A stretch of DNA of 27,829 nt. Source: 2-02-FULL-62-17 sp046153355. Lineage in GTDB: Bacteria > Pseudomonadota > Gammaproteobacteria > Burkholderiales > SG8-39. A program made the position numbers and the translations under genes. Shown piece by piece: positions 8,670-16,247 of this stretch. Positions within the stretch are counted from its first letter, which is position 1; every line of letters starts with the position of its first letter. The stretch lies in contig JBJXEY010000078.1 of assembly GCA_046153355.1 (NCBI GenBank), positions 1 to 27,829 of the forward strand, written 5' to 3'. The notes below the pieces were generated by a model, which saw only the letters and a list, made by a program, of their open reading frames with translations, did no database searches and was not told the DNA's origin.

Positions 8670-9416
8670 TTAGAGCAGGATCTCGCGGGCCGTTGCTCTG
8701 ATATCCATTTCAAACTCCAGTCCGACCACCGGAGGCCGGGCGAAATGCCAAGTGAGTCCACCCTCGGCCGCGCCGCACGCCGCGATCTGCGGCCCGATCA
8801 GCGCGCCGATATCGTGCACCGTGTATGCGCGGGTACTCGTCGCGTCCTGCATGCTAAAACCGAAGGCCTTCAGGCGCTCCTCGATGGTGCCCAACACTAA
8901 GCGCACCTTCTCCCGCATCGCATCAACCGAGAGTTCACCAGCGCGGATCGTGCCCGAGGTTGAATTGGGGTCCCTGCGCTCGGCCGCGCCCGCGATAACG
9001 AACGTGCCGCGCCGTGCGCCCGCCGCGGGCACCGTGTAGGAAAACGCATAGAGCGATGGCTGCGCGGGCTTGTTGTATTCGGGGCAGACGTTGGTGCGAG
9101 CCACTGGGTTTACTTCGTTGCGATAGATGCCCCAACGCTCCAGCGTCAGCACGTACTGGCGGTTGAAGTCGATGAAGCCCTGCTCGGTGAAGGGCGCCGG
9201 AGAACGCAGCTCACAGGCGGCAAACGCGGTGCTGGGGCGGCCGATGGATTTGAGGTGCGCCTCCACCGCGGCGAAGCCTTCGACCAGCGGCAGGGGCTTA
9301 TGCAATCGCGCACGTTCCATCTCGAAGCCGGGTTGCGCGGCCACGCCGCTTGAAAACTGGAAGCCACCCTTGATGTAGCGGTATCCGCCCGCCTTGAATA
9401 CGATTAGCTCGGCCAT
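8670..9416 (-). CDS. CnbZ-like (2-aminomuconate deaminase-type, RidA-related) protein
   Basis: A 248-residue soluble protein. The opening IVFKAGGYRYIKGGFQFSSGVAA, the middle CELRSPAPFTEQGFIDFNRQYV and the end GLTWHFARPPVVGLEFEMDIR look like proteins I recall annotated as 2-amino-5-chloromuconate deaminase (CnbZ), a group distantly related to RidA/YjgF. The second half (VRLVLGTIEERLKAFGFSMQDATSTRAYTVHDI) has the RidA-like helix and strand pattern. In that family the enzyme removes ammonia from aminomuconates during 2-aminophenol or chloronitrobenzene degradation. No aminophenol dioxygenase is adjacent here, so the real substrate may be another enamine or imine. It lies 85 bases downstream of a Bug gene on the same strand and may share its transcript. 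Family placement is from memory. Confidence 0.6.
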   Translation of the reverse strand: MAELIVFKAGGYRYIKGGFQFSSGVAAQPGFEMERARLHKPLPLVEGFAAVEAHLKSIGRPSTAFAACELRSPAPFTEQGFIDFNRQYVLTLERWGIYRNEVNPVARTNVCPEYNKPAQPSLYAFSYTVPAAGARRGTFVIAGAAERRDPNSTSGTIRAGELSVDAMREKVRLVLGTIEERLKAFGFSMQDATSTRAYTVHDIGALIGPQIAACGAAEGGLTWHFARPPVVGLEFEMDIRATAREILL

Positions 9417-9501
9417 TCTGATTACTCCTAGTCAATATTTCGTAAGCCTACAAGGCTGGGTCGATTTTCTCGATCACATCCCACTGCGCAAGAACGCACC
9501 G

Positions 9502-10479
9502 TTATTCCGGCCGCAGATTCGCCGCCTTTGCCGCGATGCCGTAGCGTGCCAGATCCTCGCGTATGAATTTCTCAAAATCCGCGCCCAGGAGCAGCGCCGG
9601 TTCGACACCGGTGGCGATAAGTTGCTGCTGAACCGCAGGCAACGCGATGATCGCTCCCAGTTTTTCCATTACTTTGGATGCGATCGCCAGCGGCGTACCT
9701 TTGGGCATCAGGATTCCGCCCCAGCCTACGCTACGAAATGCCGGCATCCCCGCCTCGGCGATCGTCGGCACTTCAGGCAACTGGGGCGCCCGGCTGTCGC
9801 CGCCCACGCCGAGCACCTTGAGGCGGCCGCTCTTGGCCTGGCCAAACAAGGCCTGCAACGGTGCCACGTAGTATTGAATTTCACCCGCAATTAACGCATT
9901 GGTTGCACCGCCGCCACCTTTGTAGGGAACAACCAGTGAGTCGATCTCGGCAATTGCATTGAATAATGCCCCGGCAAGATGGCTCGCCGAGCCGACACCT
10001 GCGGTACCCATGTTCAACTGACCGGGCTTCGACTTCGCCAAGGCCACCAGTTCCCGCACGCTGCTGACCGGGAGGCTGGAAGGCACCACCAACGCGTTAT
10101 GCGACACCGAATATCTTCCGATCGGTACGAAGTCCTTCAAAATATCGTATCCAAGATTCTTGTGCGCATAAGGCAGGACCATTTGCGGACTGCCAACGGC
10201 CATTAACGTATAGCCGTTAGGTGCAGCGGCCATCGCAACCTGCATCCCCAGAGCCCCGCCGGCGCCCGGCCGATTCTCAACGATCAATGGTTGCCCCAAG
10301 GCCTCGCCGAGCGCGGGGGCGATGGTGCGCGTCCCGACGTCTCCGGCGCTTCCTGCCTCTTGCGCAACCAGAATGCGAATAGGTTTGTTCGGATAGTCGG
10401 CGACGCCTTGCGCGAGCACGGAAAAACCCAGCGCCCAGATTGGAAATAAGCAGCCTTTCGCAAGAATTTCTGCAGCCAT
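9502..10479 (-). CDS. Bug/TctC-family periplasmic solute-binding receptor
   Basis: A 325-residue receptor with a hydrophobic leader (LFPIWALGFSVLAQGVA) followed by YPNKPIRILVAQEAGSAGDVGTR. Family marks include VENRPGAGGALGMQVAMAA, PNGYTLMAVG, NLGYDILKDFVPIGRYSV, ELVALAKSKPGQLNMGTAGVGSASHLAG, VVPYKGGGGATNALIAGEIQYYV and LPEVPTIAEAGMPAF. The ligand loop lacks the usual GGG, carrying EAGSAGD instead. The start at 10479 gives a rather charged first eight residues; GAGAGGC lies upstream. The gene precedes the CnbZ-like gene on the same strand, which suggests a ligand linked to that pathway. About 240 bases separate it from the divergent selenoprotein gene. Confidence 0.92.
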   Translation of the reverse strand: MAAEILAKGCLFPIWALGFSVLAQGVADYPNKPIRILVAQEAGSAGDVGTRTIAPALGEALGQPLIVENRPGAGGALGMQVAMAAAPNGYTLMAVGSPQMVLPYAHKNLGYDILKDFVPIGRYSVSHNALVVPSSLPVSSVRELVALAKSKPGQLNMGTAGVGSASHLAGALFNAIAEIDSLVVPYKGGGGATNALIAGEIQYYVAPLQALFGQAKSGRLKVLGVGGDSRAPQLPEVPTIAEAGMPAFRSVGWGGILMPKGTPLAIASKVMEKLGAIIALPAVQQQLIATGVEPALLLGADFEKFIREDLARYGIAAKAANLRPE

Positions 10480-10721
10480 CTGTTGCCTCTCGTATGTTGA
10501 AGTGTTGCGCTGTGTTCGACAGACGATGTTAATTCACTCACCCAGTACATCGCCACCGCTTTTTGAAATCGGGATCCGCATGACCATCGATCACATGGAA
10601 AGCGCTGATGGAAAAACCGCTTCCGCCACCATTTTCCTTGAGTTAGCATATATGGCAACGTGTCTCCAGCGTACTTTTGGCGACGCAAGCCAGCGCAAAA
10701 GCTCAACCTTGGAGATACAAC

Positions 10722-11363
10722 ATGGCACGAATCAGTTTTGTTCACCCGGACGACATTACCGACCCGGAAATGCGCGCCTGGATGGATGCCGCGCTGAAAA
10801 CCGGCACGCCCGGCCCGGAAAACCAGGCGATCCGCGCGCACAACAAGACGGTGATGCGCTCGTTCACCATGCTGGGCATGACCATGCGCGCCGAGGGCGT
10901 GCTCGATCAGGATCTGCGCGAACTGATGCGCGCGCGCATGTCGACTTCCTGGGGGAGGATGTTCGCCTCCGACTGCCATTATTGAGGGATGATGAACTCT
11001 GCACAGTTTGTGCAGGATAAAAATCACCGCAACTTCCTGCTCGACGGCGAGCAGTCGTATCTCAAGTCAGACCAGTTCACCGCGCGTGAGAAAGTGGCGC
11101 TGCGCTACTGCGACGCCATCATCGGCAACCCGCTGCACGCGGACGACGCGATGTGGGAAGAACTGCACAGGAACTTCACCGAGCCGGAACTGGTGGAACT
11201 GGGTCACTACATCGGCTACATGTCAGGCGGCCAGAAATGGCTTCTCACGCTTCACACCCAACACGGCGAGCTTGCCGAATTCATGGCAAAACGCGATGCC
11301 GAAAAGAAAAAAGCGGCAGAGCAGAAAGAACCCGCCAGGGAGCATGCGGTCGCCGGCAAGTAG
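10722..11363 (+). CDS. CMD/AhpD-like family selenoprotein (CxxU), copy 1; TGA at codon 88 read as Sec
   Basis: Reading through one in-frame TGA (10983-10985) gives a 213-residue carboxymuconolactone decarboxylase-family protein. Residues 1-87 start MARISFVHPDDITDPEMRAW and contain HNKTVMRSFTM and DLRELMRARMSTSWGRMF. The redox motif reads D-C85-H-Y-U88-G, where Cys-containing relatives have C-x-Y-C-G. Residues 106-178 hold EKVALRYCDAIIG, ADDAMWEELHRNFTEPELVELGHYIGYMSGGQKWLL, the standard second half of the CMD fold. Neither half alone makes the fold. TGA acts as an ordinary stop elsewhere in the window (for example at 3592), so it is not a Trp codon. GGAG lies seven bases before the ATG. A SECIS-like hairpin follows the TGA. 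Predicted role: thiol/selenol peroxidase- or disulfide-type redox chemistry, or a decarboxylase-like activity. A conventional reading would show two separate genes, 10722-10985 and 10989-11363. Confidence 0.85.
10983..11015 (+). promoter_or_regulatory. Sec-coding UGA plus bacterial SECIS hairpin, copy 1
   Basis: The TGA is at 10983-10985. A perfect 7-bp stem follows, 10999-11005 (CTGCACA) pairing with 11009-11015 (TGTGCAG), closing the three-base loop GTT at 11006-11008. A T-G wobble at 10998/11016 could add one pair. The loop begins 20 nt after the TGA and its first base is G, both within the known pattern of bacterial SECIS elements that bind SelB. The element lies inside the coding sequence, as expected in bacteria. 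Confidence 0.8.
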
Positions 11364-11467
11364 CATTTCACCCATGCCTTCTGACCCAACGAGCACGTCG
11401 CGTCCTATGTACCGGCCGGCGCGCATCGGCCCGATGATACGAAGCGCAACGCGACCCTAATTCTTTT

Positions 11468-12796
11468 TCAGCGCTGCCTTGGATAAACGCGATCCTCATA
11501 GGCCTGCGGACGGTAATCCACCGCAAAGCGGCAGCTTTCACCATAGATCGAGCGATTCTGCTCGCACAGTGCCGCGATCTGCCGCGAATTCGGTTTCTTT
11601 CCGTTGTCGATCCAATCCAGAAGCGCTGTCATCAAGGCCGGATAGGCCGGGGTGCTGAGATAACTGTGCTCGTTCTCATAGGTGAACGTCTGCACCAGCA
11701 GCGCGGCACTGCCGGCGCGTTCATACACCCGGCGGAAATAGTCCTCGTGCTCGACGAAAGCAGTCGGGTCGTTGAGTGCGTGCATGGTTAGCACCGGAAT
11801 TGAAACCTTGCCGGTTAGGTCCGCGTCTCGCGCCAGATCCGCCAATGCTTTCGCATCGGGAAGATAGCGCGCCACCCCCTTGTTGAGCGCAGCGTCGTCA
11901 TCCGATCCGGCATAGCGAACGCCCGTGGTCGAAAATGGGTTGCGCCCGCCCAGCCGTTTGTGGACCATGTCCGCAAACAGAAACGTTGCCCAGGACATGT
12001 GCGATACCAGGGTCTGCTCGGGCATGCGCAGCACGTTGAGAATATTGTCCAGGTTGCGCTGCTGGGTGGCGCTGCGTTTTTCGCGCGGTGCGAGCACGCC
12101 GGTACACTCATTGACACGCGCGCGCATGTCTGTAGTCGTCATTTTTGAGTCGGCAGGCAGGCCCATCCAGAGCGGGTATTGGGCTTCGTTCGGGCGCGGA
12201 TGATTGTTGCAGTAGTGCTGGTAGACCACCCGCAGATCGATGCGATAGTCGTAGCCGCGAGTGCCGCCACCCAGCACGCCGCTGGTGAGCAATGCGCCGT
12301 CGTAGTTCTTGACACCATTCACCGTCTTGCCAAAAAGCTCGACGGTCTTGGCGCCGACGTTGCCGCCCCAGGACTGGCCGTGCATGATGGTGCGGCGCGG
12401 CTGACCGAAGGTCTTGATAAAAAACTGACGCAGGTTTTCAGTGTCCTCCGCTGCCATGGTGACGCCATAGCCGCCGCGCCGGAAGGTTGATCCCGCCCAG
12501 GCATATCCGGCTCTGACCATGATGGACCAGCGTGTGATGTCCTCTTCGCTGCGCACGGGTGTGGGATCGGCCAGGTCCGGACCGCCATGGGCGTGCATCA
12601 CCAGCACCTTGTTCCAGTTCTGCGGAATGACGATAAGGTAATAGCCACCCTGTGCCTGTTTGCCGCTGTAGCACTTGGCCCCCGCGGGCACCGCCTTGGC
12701 GCAGGGCGATTCCGTTTGCGCATGCAAACCCGGTGGAACTGACCCGAGGAAAAATGCCAGCGCTGCAGGGAGAAACAGGCGAATTGTTGTGCTCAT
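11468..12796 (-). CDS. Secreted alpha/beta hydrolase
   Basis: A 442-residue exported hydrolase. A clear signal peptide (RLFLPAALAFFLGSVPPGLHA) ends near residue 26. The fold is visible in YYLIVIPQNWNKVLVMHAHGGPDL (oxyanion region near residue 70), the nucleophile elbow MHGQSWGGNVG near residue 140 (Ser in G-Q-S-W-G), the acid loop IPVLTMHALNDPTAFVEHE near residues 335-350, and the catalytic-His candidate YENEHSYLS near residue 380. Several Cys residues in the C-terminal tail (ALCEQNRSIYGESCRF) may form disulfides in the periplasm. The ATG lies 3 bases after the stop of the Bug receptor at 12800, so the two form an operon. This suggests that it hydrolyses an ester or amide outside the cytoplasm and that the receptor collects a product. 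The exact family and substrate are unknown. Confidence 0.85.
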   Translation of the reverse strand: MSTTIRLFLPAALAFFLGSVPPGLHAQTESPCAKAVPAGAKCYSGKQAQGGYYLIVIPQNWNKVLVMHAHGGPDLADPTPVRSEEDITRWSIMVRAGYAWAGSTFRRGGYGVTMAAEDTENLRQFFIKTFGQPRRTIMHGQSWGGNVGAKTVELFGKTVNGVKNYDGALLTSGVLGGGTRGYDYRIDLRVVYQHYCNNHPRPNEAQYPLWMGLPADSKMTTTDMRARVNECTGVLAPREKRSATQQRNLDNILNVLRMPEQTLVSHMSWATFLFADMVHKRLGGRNPFSTTGVRYAGSDDDAALNKGVARYLPDAKALADLARDADLTGKVSIPVLTMHALNDPTAFVEHEDYFRRVYERAGSAALLVQTFTYENEHSYLSTPAYPALMTALLDWIDNGKKPNSRQIAALCEQNRSIYGESCRFAVDYRPQAYEDRVYPRQR

Positions 12797-12799
12797 GGC

Positions 12800-13771
12800 T
12801 CAGTCCAGTTTGATACCTGCTCGTTGAATGATCGGGGTCCACAGAGCCAGTTCGCTCCGGACCCACTCGCCCAGTTCCTCCGGCGTTGATGGCGCCGCTT
12901 CAAAACCTTGCTCCAGGATTGCCGCCCGCGCCTCCGGACGGCGCAGAATGTCGCCGATTTCGCGATTGAGCTTCATCACGATGGGGCGCGGCGTTTTCGC
13001 GGTGGTAAAAAACCCGAACCATAGCTTCGCTTTCATCCCCGGGATGCCTGCCTCGGATGCGCTGGGTATCTCCGGCGTACCGGTAAAGCGGGTGCTGCTT
13101 GACACCGCCATGGCGCGAACCTTGCCCGCCTTGATCTGCCCCAGTGCGGAGACCGGTGACAGGAAAGACACCTGCACCTCGCCCGAGACAATCGCGATCA
13201 TTGCCGGCGCCGGCGTCTTGTAGGGAACATGCAAAAGCGGAATGCCGGTTGCATCCTTGAGCAGTTCGCCCACCAGATGGCCGAGTGTGCCGTTGCCGGC
13301 CGATGAATAGCTGAGGCTGCCCTTTTGTTTCGCGTAAGCGATCAGTTCAGCCACATTACCAACCGGCACCGACGGATGGGTGACCAGCACCACGATGCTG
13401 GTCCCTACCATCGACAGAGGTTCAAAATCCTTGAGCGGATCGTAGGGCAGGTTCTTATAGAGACTTACAGCACTGACGAATGGACCCAGATTGCCCATCA
13501 CCAGGCTATAGCCGTCAGGCGGGGCCTTGGCGACGATATTGGTGGCTATGGTGCCACTCGCCCCCGCCTGGTTGTCGATCACCATCGGCTGACCCCAGCG
13601 TTCGCCCAGGCGCTGCGCGACATAGCGCGCCAGAAAATCCGAGGCGCTGGCCGCACCGAGGGCAAAAACCCGGACCGGTTTGGACGGATAGCTATTCGCC
13701 GGATCCTGGGCGCGGGCCGTGCCCGCAATAGTCAATGCACAGAACAAAACAAGTGGCGCAAATTGCCTCAT
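12800..13771 (-). CDS. Bug/TctC-family periplasmic solute-binding receptor
   Basis: A 323-residue receptor with signal peptide LVLFCALTIAGTARA ending near residue 21, then YPSKPVRVFALGAASASDF. Other marks are VIDNQAGASGTIATNIVAKA, PPDGYSLVMGN, YKNLPYDPLKDFEPLSMVG, GSLSYSSAGNGTLGHLVGELL, LHVPYKTPAPAMIAIVSGEVQVSFL and the family C-terminus PIIQRAGIKLD. The ligand-loop segment GAASASD is unusual; most family members carry a glycine-rich stretch there. It is the first gene of a two-gene operon with the secreted hydrolase, 3 bases apart. It diverges from selenoprotein copy 2 across about 170 bases. Confidence 0.93.
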   Translation of the reverse strand: MRQFAPLVLFCALTIAGTARAQDPANSYPSKPVRVFALGAASASDFLARYVAQRLGERWGQPMVIDNQAGASGTIATNIVAKAPPDGYSLVMGNLGPFVSAVSLYKNLPYDPLKDFEPLSMVGTSIVVLVTHPSVPVGNVAELIAYAKQKGSLSYSSAGNGTLGHLVGELLKDATGIPLLHVPYKTPAPAMIAIVSGEVQVSFLSPVSALGQIKAGKVRAMAVSSSTRFTGTPEIPSASEAGIPGMKAKLWFGFFTTAKTPRPIVMKLNREIGDILRRPEARAAILEQGFEAAPSTPEELGEWVRSELALWTPIIQRAGIKLD

Positions 13772-13944
13772 GGCTACTTTCCGGATTCGGTAGTCTCTGT
13801 GGGCCAGAATGCGGCGTCACCAAGAACCTGCGTTGAAGAATTTGTTTTAATAATTGAAGGGTTATTGTATGATTTTACGGTGGCAGAGCAAAGCTCAGCG
13901 CTGTTTCGAAACCGCCCTCTCCAATATCAAAAAGGGAACAATCA

Positions 13945-14577
13945 ATGTCAAAAATCAGCTTCGTCCACCCGGACGATGTGACCGATCCAGAGATGCATGA
14001 ATGGCTCATGGATGCGATCACCACCGGCATTCCGGGACCGGAGAATCAGGCGGTACGCGCCCACAACAAGACCGTGATGCGCTCGTTCACCATGCTCCAC
14101 CGCACCATGCTGGAAGAAGGTGTGCTCAGTAAGGACCTGCGCGAGTTGATGCGCGCCCGCATGTCGACCTCCTGGGGTCGCATGTTCAATACGGACTGCC
14201 ATTATTGAGGGATCATGGCAACGGCACAGTTTGTGCACGTCAAAGGTCACAGAATGTCCCTGCTCGATGGCGAGCAGTCCTACCTCAAGTCCGACCAGTT
14301 CACGGCGCGTGAAAAAGTGGCGTTGCGCTACTGCGACGCGATCATCGGCAATCCGCTGCACGCGGATGACGCCATGTGGGAGGAACTGCACCGGAATTTC
14401 ACCGAACCCGAATTGGTGGAACTGGGTCACTACATCGGCTACATGTCAGGCGGCCAGAAATGGCTGTTAACGCTGCACCCGCAACACGGGGAACTGGCCG
14501 AATTCATGAAAAAGTACGACGAAGAGAAGAAGAACAAAGCGGCCGAACAAAAAGAACCTGCGATGGTCGGTAAATAG
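13945..14577 (+). CDS. CMD/AhpD-like family selenoprotein (CxxU), copy 2; TGA at codon 88 read as Sec
   Basis: A paralogue of the gene at 10722 with the same interruption: TGA at 14206-14208, again codon 88, giving D-C85-H-Y-U88-G. Readthrough yields 210 residues. The N-terminal part begins MSKISFVHPDDVTDPEMHEW and contains HNKTVMRSFTM and DLRELMRARMSTSWGRMF. Downstream of the TGA, residues 106-178 are identical in amino-acid sequence to copy 1. AAGGGA lies seven bases before the ATG at 13945. The tail is lysine- and glutamate-rich (EEKKNKAAEQKEP). A strong terminator follows at 14647. Under ordinary gene calling this would appear as two ORFs, 13945-14208 and 14215-14577, in the same frame. 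Function as for copy 1: a redox-active CMD-fold enzyme, with specific substrate unknown. Confidence 0.85.
14206..14240 (+). promoter_or_regulatory. Sec-coding UGA plus bacterial SECIS hairpin, copy 2
   Basis: The TGA is at 14206-14208. The hairpin core GCACA (14224-14228) pairs with TGTGC (14232-14236) around the loop GTT (14229-14231). Three more pairs, 14221-14223 (ACG) with 14238-14240 (CGT), extend the stem past a single bulged A at 14237. The loop starts 20 nt after the TGA, the same as in copy 1. The flanking codons differ between the copies, but the 14-base core is identical. Confidence 0.78.
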
Positions 14578-14646
14578 CCCGCCGCGGATATTCTTTGAAC
14601 CTGGATTGGAATATTTCCGATTACATTAAATAGAAGTAGCCATAGA

Positions 14647-14675
14647 AAGGCCGGCAGTGATGCCGGCCTTTTTTT
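14647..14675 (+). terminator. Rho-independent terminator after selenoprotein copy 2
   Basis: A perfect 10-bp stem (14647-14656 with 14661-14670, GC core GGCCGGC) closes the loop GTGA and runs into seven consecutive T (14669-14675). It lies 70 bases after the end of the copy 2 CDS, before the MBL-fold gene. Confidence 0.92.
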
Positions 14676-14758
14676 CATGTCACCATTGTGGGCATGGGCT
14701 GGCTAACCAACCAGACAGTCGAATTCAGACAACGAATCGCATCCATCAAGGAACCCTC

Positions 14759-16228
14759 ATGTACCGCAACACACTGATTGCAAGATTCACGCTTGCCGCT
14801 TTCATTCTCGGTGCATTTTCCGGCGGGGCGATTGCGCTGGAAGCCGCCGGCGTCCTGAGGCAGGCGCAACGCGCCATGGGGGGAGAAGGTCTGAAATCGA
14901 TTCGCTACGCTTATACCGGCTCCGAATATGTAATGGGGCAGAGCTTCCGGCCGGGCGAGGCATGGCCAAAATGGAATTTCGAACTGAAGACCCTGTCGAT
15001 CAACTATGAGACCGGCGCATGGAGCGAAGCACTGACCGGCAACCGGACCCGTGACGTGATGCCCCCTCGAGGCGGCGGCGACCCTTCCGGGCCGCGTGGC
15101 GTCGTCAACACCCGCGACGGTTTTGCCTGGGTCCAGTTCCCGCAGGGTGCAAATCCCAACCCCTGGACGGCGGCGGACCGGAACCATCAACTCTGGGTGT
15201 CGCCACACGGCATTCTCAAGGCAGCGATTCGTAACAACGCGAGCCTGCAGTGGCAAAACAAAGCCGGGAAATCGCTCGCCGTGGTCTCCTTTACTGAACC
15301 TGGAAAACTCAGCGCCACCGCCTATATCAACGAGGACTTTCTGGTCGAGAGGATCGAGTCGCGCTATCCGCAAACCTCTTATGGCGAAATGACCGCGGTG
15401 ATCACCTACACGGACTACAAGGATGTCGGCGGCATCAAGTTCCCGATGCGCATCCAGCAGTCACAGGGCGGCTTTCCGACTTTGGATGTCGTGGTAAAAG
15501 AAGTCCGCCCCAACGATCCGGTGGATATCACGGTACCCGATTCCATACGGCAGGTTCAGGGCAATCAAAAACTTGCGACGCTCAAGGCGGCTGACGGCGT
15601 GTGGTTCATTCCCGGTTCGCACAACAGCGTGGCCATCGAAATGAAGGACCACATCGTCGTCGTCGATGTACCGCTCACAACCGAGCGTGGAAAAGCGGTG
15701 CTGGATGCAGCCAGGCTCGCCATCCCGGGGAAACCCGTCAAGTATCTGGTGAACACCCATCACCATATCGATCATGCGGGCGGCCTGCGCGCCGCGGTGG
15801 CCGACGGCGCAATCATCGTCACCCACGAACTTACGGCGCCCCTGTACAAACGCTATTTCTCGGCGCCGCGCAAGCTGGTGCCCGATGAACTTGCGGCGGC
15901 AAAGAAAAAACTGCTGTTGAAAACCGTCAAGGACAAACTGGTGATGAGCGACGGTTCGCGCACTGTGGAAATTCACCACATGCGCGGCCAGGGCCATGCC
16001 GACAACCTTTTGATGGTGTACCTGCCCAAGGAGAAACTGCTGATCGAAGCCGACGCGTTCACGCCCCCGCCGCCCAATGCAACGCTGGCGCCGCAAAACG
16101 TGCCTCTGGCCGCCAACCTGGTCGAGAATATCGAGAACCTCAAGCTCTCCATCGAGCGCATCGTGCCGATGCACGGATCGATCGTGCCAGTTGGCGAACT
16201 CTATCGGGCGATTGGCAAATCACGGTAG
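14759..16228 (+). CDS. Exported metallo-beta-lactamase-fold hydrolase
   Basis: A 489-residue protein with signal peptide (ARFTLAAFILGAFSGGAIA, cleavage near residue 28). Residues about 30-275 form an N-terminal beta-rich domain that I cannot name. The MBL domain follows: H334-x-H336-x-D338-H339 in NTHHHIDHAGG, a further His in GQGHADNLLMVY, an Asp in LLIEADAFTPP, and a late His in IVPMHGSIVP. All zinc-ligand positions are present, so it should bind metal. The chemistry (lactonase, esterase, phosphodiesterase or other) cannot be fixed from sequence. I chose the ATG at 14759 because AAGGA lies six bases upstream and the signal peptide begins there; the open frame extends upstream into the terminator loop. 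It follows the selenoprotein terminator, so transcription is probably independent. Confidence 0.9.
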   Translation: MYRNTLIARFTLAAFILGAFSGGAIALEAAGVLRQAQRAMGGEGLKSIRYAYTGSEYVMGQSFRPGEAWPKWNFELKTLSINYETGAWSEALTGNRTRDVMPPRGGGDPSGPRGVVNTRDGFAWVQFPQGANPNPWTAADRNHQLWVSPHGILKAAIRNNASLQWQNKAGKSLAVVSFTEPGKLSATAYINEDFLVERIESRYPQTSYGEMTAVITYTDYKDVGGIKFPMRIQQSQGGFPTLDVVVKEVRPNDPVDITVPDSIRQVQGNQKLATLKAADGVWFIPGSHNSVAIEMKDHIVVVDVPLTTERGKAVLDAARLAIPGKPVKYLVNTHHHIDHAGGLRAAVADGAIIVTHELTAPLYKRYFSAPRKLVPDELAAAKKKLLLKTVKDKLVMSDGSRTVEIHHMRGQGHADNLLMVYLPKEKLLIEADAFTPPPPNATLAPQNVPLAANLVENIENLKLSIERIVPMHGSIVPVGELYRAIGKSR

Positions 16229-16247
16229 TGCGCGCCTTGCGTTAAGT

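Noticed and set aside
10983..10985. TGA read as tryptophan (altered genetic code)
   Set aside because: Other genes in the window end at TGA at their natural C-terminus, for example the flavin monooxygenase at 3592 and the FAD oxidase at 20448.
10989..11363. Separate small CMD-like gene starting at the ATG after the TGA (likewise 14215-14577)
   Set aside because: It would lack the first half of the fold and the redox Cys, no well-placed ribosome site precedes it, and both paralogues keep the same frame across the TGA. Separate subunits remain a minor alternative.
13825..13870. Possible promoter (TTGAAG and TATGAT) before selenoprotein copy 2
   Set aside because: The spacing is about 29 bases for the first TTGAAG and 8 for the second, so no sigma-70 pair fits.
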